From: Hirudo medicinalis
Taxonomy: Eukaryota; Annelida; Clitellata; Hirudinida; Hirudinidae
Direction: 5' to 3'
DNA length: 64,000 bases
Assembly: GCA_011800805.1 (NCBI GenBank)
Contig: MPNW01000076.1
Coordinates: 31,222-95,221 of the forward strand
Part shown: piece after piece, positions 20,930 to 31,196 of the stretch
Layout of the letters: the number at the start of each line of letters is the position of its first letter
How positions within the stretch are numbered: position 1 is the first letter of the stretch
The notes under the pieces: generated by a model
Database searches by the model: none
What the model was told of the DNA's origin: nothing
What the model saw: only the letters and a program-made list of their open reading frames with translations
Program-made: the position numbers and the translations under genes

Positions 20930-22863
20930 ATGCCATCTAAGGAATCTAAGAAGAAGGTTGTTATATATTATTGTTGTAAACATTTTGTGCATCGTTGATT
21001 ATTATTGTCATCAATGGCGTCGATGACTTTGCCACTACTGTCATGAATTTTTCATGCACGTGGTTCGGATGTCGGTGCCAAAGCGTGTCTTTGACGTTGA
21101 TTATAAACATTGTGATTTTTGTAGCAAACTGTTGAGACTGTTGATAAGAAAGCCATGAAGAAACAAAAGGTAGTTAACTCGTGTTAATATATTACAAACT
21201 CGCGTGCTAAACAATCGTTCTTATACAGGGTGAAGAGAAACCAGTACCTAAGAAAAATGAGGAAAGCAGCTCAGATTCTTCTGATGAAGAAGTGCAAGTT
21301 AAAGAACAGCCAAAGAAAAACCAGAAGCCTGTGGTAACTAAAAAGGTTGAGAAGAAGGATTCAAGCGATTCAGACGATTCGTCGGCTGAGGAAGAACAGC
21401 CAAAGAAGGGCCAGAAGGCCGCACCTGCCAAGAAAGAGGAGTCTGACAGTTCCTCTGAAGAAGAGGAACCGAAGAAACCAGTGGCTGCCAAGAAGGAAGA
21501 GTCTTCAGATGATGATTCATCTGAGGAGGAACAGCCAAAGAAAGTCACAAAGAAAGCTGAAGCTTCAAAGGTATAATTTAAATGTTTTCTATATTTCGAT
21601 CTCAGATCGTTATATTTATTTTATATGATATAATATGATATATTGCGTTTATCTTAAGAATGAAGAATCAGAAGAGTCTTCTGAGGATGAAGAAAAGCCT
21701 GCCAAAGCAATGGAAGTAGAGGAAGATGAAAATGGTGAGGATGAAGATGAGGAAGATGATGAACCAGAAGATACTAAGGCTGGTCAAAAGAGAAAGAAAA
21801 CTAACCACAAGGAAGAGCCATCCAAGAAGAAGACCAAAACTGATGAGAAATCAGGAATTGAATTGTTTGTGAAAGACTTGCCTGAAGGATGTGATGAGAA
21901 AGGTATTACTAAATTTTTCAAGAAGAACAACATCACACTAACCAGGGTGAAGTTGGTTGGCAAATTCGGGTAAGTGTTTTCTATTGTGCTGTAGTATAAT
22001 TGCTATAGTAAACATGTATAACAAATGATGAGCTTAATTGGTGTATCAATTGCAATGTTGTGGATGATGAATACTCATCAAATGCTGGCCATTTCACAAC
22101 ATTTTCCAATATGGGATGTGTTGCAGTAAACTCCAGCAAGAATAAACTTGAGTTTAGTTGATGGTTCAATTTGTATTTGAACACATCTCCATTGCTCATG
22201 AACATTTTTGTTGTTAAGCACTGATTTGCAAAAACTTGTTTAAATTGTTCTCAAAAACAATTAATTTTTTTCAGCACAATGGCCTTCATAACAATGGATA
22301 AAGAGATGACGGAGACTGAGGTTGCTGAACTTAATGGCATTGAGATGGAGAGCACTGCTATCAGTGTTGAATTGGCTAAGGATAGGAATGCCAACAAAGA
22401 TAACAACCAAAAGACAAGCTGGAGCAAGGGAGATGACAACAAAACTCTTTTTGTCAAAAATTTGGATTGGAATGTAACAGAGGACCAAATCATTGATCAC
22501 TTTGGCTGCAAACAAGCAAGACTTCCAAGACATGAGGATGGAAGCATCAAGGGTTTTGCTTTCATTGAATTTGATTCTGAGGCTGATGCCACGAAGGCTC
22601 TGGAAGACCTTCAAGAGTCTGAATTGAATGGTAGGAACCTGAAGCTTGACAGGGCTGGTGGCAAGAGCAATGGAGGAAACAGGGGAGGAAGAGATGGAAG
22701 AGGCCGTGGTGGGTTCAGAGGAGGAAGAGGAGGTGAACGTGGGGGGTTCAGAGGCGGAAGGGGAGGAGGAGACCGTGGTGGACGTGGAGGTCGCGGAGGA
22801 TTCAGGGGAGGACGTGGAGGAAGGGGTGGTCATCAATCAACGAAGATTGTTTTCGATGATTAA
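20930..22863 (+). CDS. NCL: Nucleolin-like protein (acidic tracts, two RRMs, GAR tail)
   Basis: Five exons (20,930-20,956; 21,125-21,169; 21,229-21,570; 21,659-21,969; 22,275-22,863), 437 residues. The N-terminal part is Lys-rich with alternating Ser/Glu/Asp tracts (SSDSDDSSAEEEQPKK and similar), followed by a long acidic block. RRM1 starts at IELFVKDLPEGCDEKG and crosses the last intron. RRM2 starts at TLFVKNLDWNVTEDQI and has RNP1-like KGFAFIEF. The tail is a GAR domain (RGGFRGGRGG repeats) ending in DD. Nucleolin acts in rRNA transcription and processing in the nucleolus. Vertebrate nucleolin has four RRMs; two is usual in many invertebrates and fungi, so a GAR2/Nsr1-like description also fits. 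AATAAA at about 22,938 is a likely poly(A) signal. Intron 4 carries a fragment of repeat family A. Confidence 0.92.
22083..22118. repeat. Fragment of repeat family A in nucleolin intron 4
   Basis: ATGCTGGCCATTTCACAAC resembles GATGCTGGCCATTT in the copy at 10,655 and GGCCATTTCACAAC in the copy at 16,925. It is short, so the assignment is tentative. Confidence 0.35.
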
Positions 22864-23377
22864 ATCTTTCTTCTGACTGTATCACTGTATATAACAAAGT
22901 ACTGATGCATCATTCTCTGTGGTATGTTTCCTTGATAAATAAAAGTCTTTGGAATATCCTTGTGTTAATTATCTGCTAGTTATTAGCTTTGGAAGCAGCA
23001 TTTGTGTTTCGACAATGGCATTCCATGAGCTCTGACGGCTAGAGCATAGATAGTGAGTAATAGATCACTTAGATCGGGCTAATTCGTTGCAGTTCGAGTA
23101 ATGCGGTATTTTCTGTAGTCTGAAACTCTTCCAGATAGGCACAGCCGACTGAACACGTGCTCACTTGCACAAAGGCGTAGCTTGTGCATACTCGACTAGC
23201 TAGTCTGCTCTAGCTGTCTTCATATTGATTGCCTTATCCTCACCGGCTCGCTCGCTCTGCGCCATTTTAGCGGTGGTGTTAGTAGCGTAATGCAGTCGAC
23301 TCTAACAATATAGTCCGTAATATCCAGAACTGAAAACATTTGCTCTTTATTAAATTTTACAAATATAATTCAGGATA
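22864..23377. other. Nucleolin 3' end and hAT-derived gene upstream region
   Basis: Contains the nucleolin poly(A) signal and then about 400 bp of more balanced composition before the hAT-derived gene. TTCAG at 23,369-23,373 just before that gene's ATG looks like an acceptor, so a 5' untranslated exon is likely further upstream. Confidence 0.4.
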
Positions 23378-26032
23378 ATGTCATCAATATCGAAACTGAT
23401 CGACATCGACTTCAGTAAACTGAGTATCCAGCTGAAGTCTCGTTATAAAAGTTCTGTTTGGCAGCACTTCGGCTACTTATTCCTCAACGAAGATGGTAAC
23501 AACATTATTGTCTCCAACGATGTGTATTGCAACCTCTGTTTCCAACAAAACAAACTTCACTGTTACAAGCATTCCTCAAGCTCGTCTAATTTGCAACGTC
23601 ATTTGATCATATCTCACAGTATGTTTCTTTGTTAGCTTTTAGACTGGTTCTCTATTTGCTAATACTATCCTATGGTGTTATTCTATTTAATGTTGCTAGG
23701 TTTTGGAGTGCAGTAATACATTTGACATTCATTCTTGATTCGAGTTCCAATTTAGATTATAGCTCTGGCATTTGAATATTTTGTCAGAGAACCTTAGCAA
23801 GTTGAAAAAGGCGGCATTAGAAAAGTTTACGTAGGTTTTGCTTAGTGACTTTGCTTTAAGTGATCCCTGGAATCACAAAGTTAGTCGATACTAATTCAGT
23901 TCGCATAAAGATTATTTAACCCTTCCAGTCATTCTTTTGCGCCTGTCATCGCCACGCGAGGATCTGTAATGCCTCACTGAACCTTTGCGTGGGTGATTCG
24001 GTAATAAGAGTACTCCAAAGTAATGTGCCATATTATCTAGCTCAATTTTTATCTCAATTTTGCTAGTATTTTTTGACCATGCATTGAATATTTTGAATAA
24101 ATAAGTTGTGCGCAAATTGTTGGCAGCAATGCAATCGGGATTAAGATTTGGAGAAACAACTAAGGCAATCTTAAAAATAACCGATGTCCTTAAATCTGTT
24201 GAATTTTCTAAAATAATTTCCATAATGGATCAGTGACTTGTACTTAATCTAAATGATTTCTTTTAAATGCAGATGTTGATATATCACCTGATTCTGATTC
24301 AAAAATACCTTCTGCAGTAAAATTAGAGCCGTCTTACCTGTTGGGATATGAATTAGAATCAAAAACAGATGAAAGTATAGGAGATTTTCCAGATTCAAGA
24401 AGTTTAGCTACCCCAGAAAATGGAATGAGAACCATCTTACAAAGCAATCTTACAGTCAAACTGGCTCTCATGTGCTGCAAAGATCTTTTATCATTTGACA
24501 TAATAGATGGCAGCGGCTTTCAACAATTTCTTGTGAATTGTGGCATAGTAACAGACATAAATCAAATTCCATCCTCTTCAACTGTGCGTAAAGATGTGAT
24601 GTTCGATATGTATCACTCTGCCCTCGAAACAATTTCACTATCATTAGGCGAGGCAGAACCCACTTTAGCATTGACTTTGGAAGAGTTGACTGAGGAAGAT
24701 GCTGTTTACCATACATGGAGATTTCACTTTTCTAATGAAAAGTTTGAACAATTGAAAGTGGCTATGCCAACTATTATTGGGAAGAAGTTGACAGAGGAAA
24801 TGGGCTTTATGCAAGAAATTGAAAACTTTTGCGAACAATTCAACTTGCTGAACAAGTCAATCATAGTAATTAGTGAAAACATTTGTTCTGATGATAAACC
24901 AATTATTTCAAACTCCCTAAAGGTGCACCAACATTACTGCATTGCTCATTCACTTGTTAAACTGGTCAATATTGATGGAATTTCTAAGGGACTAGAATCA
25001 AGCAGATTTACAACAAATTTAATTAAACATTTAAAATCTTTTAATATTGAAAATTATGGTTCACCACTAAGAGAAGCATATGCACATTTTGAAGATTATG
25101 CCAAATCTATATCTGCATATCCCCACACTTTTGAGAATCACTCCATATCATGGAATGCATTGGTAATCTTGCTAGAATATGTAGAAAATGAATATAGGCA
25201 TTCAACCTGTAGCAAATCTAAAATGCAATCAAGAATACTGACAGAAGATAATTACATCGAACTCAACCAGATTTTGGCATTTCTAAAAAATCTACGCCAA
25301 GCATTTGAAATCTTAAATGGGACACCATACACCAGCTGTGCACTGGTTTTGCTTCTGCGAGCCGAGATTCAAAGACTTTTGAGTTCGTCAGAAGGTGATT
25401 GTGATCTTTTGAAAAAATTGAAGAAGAACATGGAAGAAGTTCTGCCTCATAAATTTCCAGTTAATGAATTACATGTCTGTGCAGCTCTTCTTGATCCCTC
25501 ACAGAGAGATTGGTCTTGTGTTCAGGATTATTTAGCCAGCCACCATGTTACTCCAATTGAATTTTTGTCTTCAATGCTTCAAAAGTTTTCTATAACAGAA
25601 GCTCCTGAAGACTCTAAACTTCTTGAGAGCACTTTGGACAATTCTGAAACCAAGCCAATATGCTTTGAATCCCAGTCTTTAGATAAAGAACCCCCATGGA
25701 AGAAGGCCAAACTGGAGATACTTGCACGCCATGTAACTTGTTCGGAAGCATCAGAAATGGAAAATGAGCTTCACCAGTACATGTGCTCCTTTCTCAGCAG
25801 AGGGTCCTATGATGAACCACTGCTCTGGTGGAAAGATCAGAAAGAAAAATTCCCAAAATTAACAAAGCTGGCAAAAATTGTTTTGGCCATTCCAGCTAGT
25901 TGCTCTACTGTTGAAAATATTTCAAAATTGACTACAAGACATAAAGTTTCTGAGCTTTCGTTGCCCAGGGATGACTTAGTTAAAATGCTATTCATTCACA
26001 ACAATTGCCATATGATAGAATTGACATCATAG
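23378..26032 (+). CDS. Domesticated hAT transposase, BED-finger (ZBED-like) gene
   Basis: Two exons, 23,378-23,618 and 24,273-26,032, joined in phase (2001 nt, 666 residues). Exon 1 carries a BED-type zinc finger: YKSSVWQHFGYLF, then VYCNLCF, then SSNLQRHLIISH. Exon 2 holds a hAT-type core. The HQHYCIAHSLVKLVN block matches the hAT C-x2-H-x-L region, and the C-terminal dimerisation domain reads LLWWKDQKEKFPKLTKLAK and LAIPASCSTVENISK. The region expected to hold a catalytic Asp (usually T-D-x-A-x-N) reads VISENICSDD, and the usual IPASS-xxx-ER-xFS is changed to IPASCSTVENIS. The frame is uninterrupted across 563 codons while catalytic motifs have drifted, as in ZBED-type domesticated proteins that bind DNA. 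I saw no terminal inverted repeats at the gene ends. AATAAA near 26,203 is a likely poly(A) signal. Confidence 0.85.
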
Positions 26033-26714
26033 ATGGTTTTCTTCCAAAAGTCATGACTTCAATTATTAGTATTTTTTTTTATGTAAATGTTAGTAGTACT
26101 AGGTTTGTAAGCTATGAATAATTTTCAAGTTTTGGATGACTTTCTACATAATTTTGAATTTGTTTTTACCTTTGCAAAGTCAAAGCTGAAATAGCATGCT
26201 CAATAAAATTATTCCTCTGCCTGTTAGAAGACAGAATAACAGAATAAGAGATGAAACAAGAAGCAGATAATTGTAAGGTTTAGTAGCCCAAAAAAGGCTG
26301 TAGAATGAAGCCATTAATTAATGTAAGCTTTAACATCTACAACAAAATCAAAGCAACACTGTCTTGGGAAGTGTATTTGTTTCCTGGGGTCCTACACATA
26401 ATTGACCATTGTCACCAACACTGTCATCTGCATTTAATTAACTGTTACTTGATTGTGAAGCATTGAAGTGAAGATGTCACAGATGTAGCACCAGCACTTG
26501 GATATTTGCTGCTGAATGTAATTTGGGAAAGTTTTTCATACCAATTATTATTATTATTATTATTATTATCAATATTATTAAGCGTCGCAGTACTCATATT
26601 TGTTACTTAAAAAAAAAACATAAAAATTTAATTATAATAAATGTAGCATAGACCAAATACAGTGGAATACGAAATGCATTCATCAAAGAAAGTAGCATTG
26701 GACCGAACCAAGTA
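26033..26714. other. 3' flanks of two convergent genes, with a short ATT array
   Basis: Untranslated and intergenic DNA between the hAT-derived gene (+) and the KLHL8-like gene (-). It contains a perfect ATT/TTA microsatellite at about 26,545-26,570. No other feature. Confidence 0.5.
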
Positions 26715-29700
26715 TCAGATGACAATTCCTGCTGTGGAGCTCACATGAACAGGTACATTTGCCACATCAGATGTGTGACAATTTACCACCACAACACCTG
26801 CTCCTGCTCTGCAGGTACTGATATTGGAAGCTTGACTCCACCTATAAGAATGGATTTAGTATAATGTATGATTACATAGATCACTCACAAATTTTGTAAC
26901 TATAAAATTACATATGGCTGACTAAACAGGTTATGAAAGGTGCTTAGTGCTGATGCAAGACATTGCTGAAGAAACAGTTGAATAAAAAATTGATTTAACA
27001 TAATATCTGTGTTTTGAAGAATTGCCCTAACATTAATCTTAAGGGCTTGAAGTTTCTAACTTGTCTGTCTCAGGATCGTACTGTTCAACAGATGAGAGAT
27101 AATTTGAACCATCATGTCCTCCAACAGCGTATATTTTCCCTGCCAATGCGGCAATACCCACTCCCCCTCTGGGACAGGACATTTGAGCAACAAGTGTCCA
27201 TTGGTTGCATGTAGAGTCATAACTTTCAACACTCTCAAGAGGTGCATTATCATCAAAACCACCTGCAAATAAGGCTGTTAATAAATGACAATCTATAGAA
27301 AATAGGTAATGCAGACATATCACCTGCCACAAATATAAAACCATTGAGTTCAGTGGCTCCTGCACCAGCTCTCCTCTTGTTCATTTGCTCAATCATCATC
27401 CATTTGTTTTCTCTGGGGTTGTACATCTCACATGTTTCCAATGACACTGAACCATCATTGCCACCAATCGCATATAAAGATCCCTTAGAGAAATATGAAT
27501 CATCTGAGAAGTAACAATAAATACAGTCCAGAGTTTGAGGATTTACCTGATATGCTACAACAGCAACTCCTCCCCTCGAACAATTCATGCTGCATACCTC
27601 GCTCCAAGTATTTGAAACAATGTCATATCTCTCAACAGTAGGAAAGCAAGAAACATCGTCCAAACCTCCGATGGCATAAATGGAGCAATTGAGGTGAGCT
27701 AATGCTATTCCTCTCCTGTATGTGAAAATATCACAAAATCATTCCAACATCATTTGGTTGGCAAAATAACTCACCTAAGCTTTGACATGTCAGCAATTGA
27801 ATTCCAGCAATTTGTTGTCGGGTCAAACGCTTCCCCTGACTTCAAGTGCCCTGCACCGTCATGGCCACCAACAGCATAAAGTTTCCCTGTATATGAACAG
27901 GAGGATTTGTAATAAATTATATTCAAAAGGTCTTAATTCTCCAAAAATTAGAAAACCATCTACGGAAGCCACCCCAACATGTCTCCTCCTGGCAGACATG
28001 TCGGGAACAGGAAACCAGCAGTCATTGCAGACGTCATAGCACTCAATAGTTTTGAATGGATGCCCAGCCAATCCCCTACCACCAACACAAAAAATTACTC
28101 CTGAAATTTTAGAAAATATAACTTATCAGCACACTATTATTCCCCATCAAAATTGTCAACCATATGCATAACCAAATTATTCAATAGATAATTGGTCAAA
28201 ATATTAATAATTATTTGCCTGCATATGACTTCCTTGCTCTTGGGTATTTTTTGAAGTGATAGCTGATAATGAGGTTAGCTTTAAACATTTTATAATACAG
28301 TGCTTTATCGAGGAGGTCTCGACATTCCAGATTAGTTGTTAATGATTCCTCATTGCTCACAACATCAATCAGAAAGTTGAGAGAGCAGAAGGCAAGTCTG
28401 ATGCTGCAAAAATAAATGGAATATATTTGGTAATTTCTTTAGACAAGAAACACTGAAATTTAGAAGAAAATTTGTATTCATATTTAGCCAATCTTTTGAG
28501 TGCCATATGTATTGGAACAGGATGTGAAGGCACTTTTTAATTCCTCTACCATTTATACCCTGGTGGTACAGGCTGGGTTGCGAACACGACGCATAACGAC
28601 CGTCTACATTACCTCCTCGTGCGGGAACCCAAACCATTCAGCCAACCTGCATACCACCAATTGTTTGCTTATTTATTTGTGGCAAAATCTTGCTTTTGGC
28701 AATATAAGTTTTTTTTATATTAAATTCTAATTATTATATAAAATATTAACGAAGACATAATTATTAAACGCATGATTACAACACTTCTAAAGGTGTTCAA
28801 AGATTAAGAAAAACTAAGTCTGTGCTGTTGCTGAAGACAACAAATCTACAAGTCCTTTTTAAAAATAAGTGGAATCATATACAACTAAAACTGCCTCTGA
28901 TGATAGTAATGTGGCATTATATAAATGAACTTCAATCACAATCTATCATTTGTGAGCTAAAAATAAATGTCTATAATGGCACCTCACAAAACCCTCACTT
29001 TGAAAGGAGATCTGTGAGATATTTATATTTCACTTTCATATCCTGTCTAACCCAATTCATAACAGCCTCAAAGACAACTTCCTCCCCACTGACTGTCAGG
29101 TCATCAGAAGAAATAATTCTATTAAGAGCCAGAAAACTCAGATTTTCAAAATTTGAGTCTTTTGTGACCTTAAAGCAAAATTAATTCATAAAAACCATAG
29201 AAACTTCTGAATTACATTCAGGGCTTACTTCAACAAAGTTTTTTATCATAAACGTTTCTGCCTTTTGAACAAGATTGTTAAGACCATGTTGCTCAGCAAA
29301 ATATCTCACTTCAAGGCAGTTGGAGATGTCTATATGTGAGGCCATGAACTCACAGCATGCAACAATTACTGACTCAACCTGTCATTAACAAGTCGGAAAT
29401 TTCAACACTTAATTATTGATTTAAAAATTTGGAAGTTACTTGCCTGCAACACTGAACTAGCAAATAATAAAGCTTGCACGTTTTCTGTAGAGATCGTGAT
29501 TTTTGAAGTGTAAGCATACTGTACTAAGCCAAGTACAGCATCTGGATCAACATCACTCAAACGCACGATCCCTTCACGAGATTCTGTCATGTCTGAGGTG
29601 AACATGGACCTAAAATATGCGCTTAGAGATGCTAATATCACTCTGTGACACTTAATGGAGTGATTTCCAATCCTAATTTCTGCATCGCATAAAACCCCGT

Positions 29701-29926
29701 CAAAAAAGAATTCTCGAAGAGATGTGAAACACTCTGAAAACAATGACCCATTTTCGTAAATGACAGATGTCGATTCTGGATTTTCCAGCAGGGAATGCGA
29801 ACTGGGAACGGATGTGTCAACGCAGGAAGGAGACGATTTTGTATCCTTAACGCAAGGAGAAGAATTTTTATCTTCAACACTTTGGAGACGTCCCTCAATT
29901 TTGAATCTGATAGGAGATTTTGACAT
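26715..29926 (-). CDS. KLHL8: KLHL8-like BTB-BACK-Kelch substrate adaptor
   Basis: About ten exons from ATG at 29,926 to TGA at 26,717-26,715. The N-terminal tail of about 60 residues is Ser-rich. The BTB domain (FFFDGVLCDAEIRIGNHSIK, then HRVILASLSAYFRSMF) is followed by BACK (NCLEVRYFAEQHGL, VVFEAVMNWV). Six Kelch repeats follow, including GGRGLAGHPFKTIECYDV, ARRRHVGVASV, YAIGGLDDVSCFPTVERYDI, YAIGGNDGSVSLETCEMYNP, GGFDDNAPLESVESYDS and YAVGGHDGSNYLSSVEQYDP. The last exon (SQASNISTCRAGAGVVVVN) restores the end of the propeller and is easily missed because it follows a GTTAGA donor. The GLAGHPF and VDG/RRRHVGV segments match KLHL8 better than other KLHL proteins. Members recruit substrates to CUL3 ubiquitin ligases. 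The first intron starts with GC (CAG|GCAAGT). Confidence 0.9.
28495..28660. repeat. Dispersed repeat family B, copy in a KLHL8 intron
   Basis: Contains GTGCCATATGTAT, ACCATTTATACC, CAGGCTGGGTTGCGAAC, TACCTCCTCGTGCGGGAAC and CATTCAGCCAACCTGCAT, the longest intact run of this family in the window. It lies in the intron between the BACK exons. Confidence 0.6.
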
Positions 29927-31196
29927 GCCGGGCTTTCTTCCGGGCGATTATCGGACCGGGCGTGGACCATAAACAAAAACATATAATTGTAATTATGACT
30001 AAATTATAACTTTATAATTATAATAACTCTAGTTATAATTTTATTAATAATATATAAAAAATGTCGCAACAAAATACTTTCCTGAGCAGCTTTATCCAGG
30101 GCAAACCCCTGCTCAACCTGATGGGATGACCTTTTTTGCATCTTACCAAAAGTCAGGGGGCCCAACCCTGGGTAACGTTTCATCTATGTCAATGTCTCAG
30201 TCTTCTGAGTCCGATCCCCAAAATATTCTCGAAGAGATGTGAAACGAGTGAGACTATCTACAGCACTCGATCGGTCGATTAATTATTCAAATCCATTAAT
30301 TTAAAGTTTAGTATTTTTTGGCTCAGCTCCATGATGCTCGTGAATAATTAATCGACTAATTGAGTCCTGTAGGTAGGTCAGCCCTAAGATATAATAGGTA
30401 TTAATAAAAATACAAAGTCATCATCAACATCATCTTCATTCAAAAATATATTTTTTTTAATCTTCGGGAAAGAGAGTCAGGAAGGTCATTTCATATTTTC
30501 TACATGGGATCCTGTGAGCGTTGGCTTGACCCACGACAGCAAGTGAAACTTGGTCTGTGCGGATGTTTGCGAGTCTAAATTTATTGTTAATTGGATTTAC
30601 AGCGGCTGGAGTAGAAACAATAACAATCGCTGATGAACATAGAATCAACGATGAAGAATACTCGAACAACGTACTCCGAGTAAAATCTTAGACACCCCTC
30701 GGATCAGAAGTCATAATCTGAGGAGCAATGAGTTACATATCTTTCGCATGGATATGTTCTGTATCTAAAGCGAAATTGAAGTCTAGCTTCTTCGTTGTAG
30801 ACATTTTGAAAAGTTAGGGGGGACATCAGGGTGCATGGTACCCCAAATGACGTCCAAAGTTTAGATTTAACTTGATTCATAACATTGCACGATTTGATAG
30901 TCTGCTGGGCGACTATGGAGTAATATTTTAATCAACAATCTTTCTGCCTATCTGATTATTAATTTAAATTTGTGTATCAAAACAAGAACCTTGAAATTTG
31001 TTTTTAGTATCACTGCCCGATTTTACATTATTCGTACACGCATGAAGAATATTTTTGTTAGCGATCACGTGACATCGCCCGACTTCGGTGTTATTGGATG
31101 ATCTCACCTCAGGCCACTTCGGATTCTTGTTTTGGTGTTTTCCTATTATATTTGTTTTCAATGTCGTATCAGAATTTGTAACTTTTAGCATAAGAC
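29927..31196. other. Divergent intergenic region between KLHL8 and SREBP, with an inverted repeat
   Basis: About 1.27 kb separate the two starts. It contains a 36-nt imperfect inverted repeat (30,254-30,289 and 30,341-30,376). A minus-strand frame at 30,669-30,457 begins with a hydrophobic stretch (MFEYSSSLILCSSAIVIVST) resembling a signal peptide, but it has no other support. Promoters of both genes should lie here. Confidence 0.4.

Noticed and set aside
21207..21548. Minus-strand Ser-rich frame over nucleolin
   Set aside because: Antisense shadow of the acidic/Lys-rich nucleolin exon 3; the plus-strand reading is clearly the gene.
21970..22274. Possible snoRNA in the nucleolin intron (ATGATGA near 22,024)
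   Set aside because: Nucleolin introns host snoRNAs in vertebrates and a C-box-like ATGATGA is present, but no D box (CTGA) lies at a fitting distance and no terminal stem is visible.
22261..22836. 191-codon minus-strand frame over nucleolin exon 5
   Set aside because: Antisense shadow of the RRM2 and GAR-coding exon; repetitive Gly codons keep the reverse strand open.
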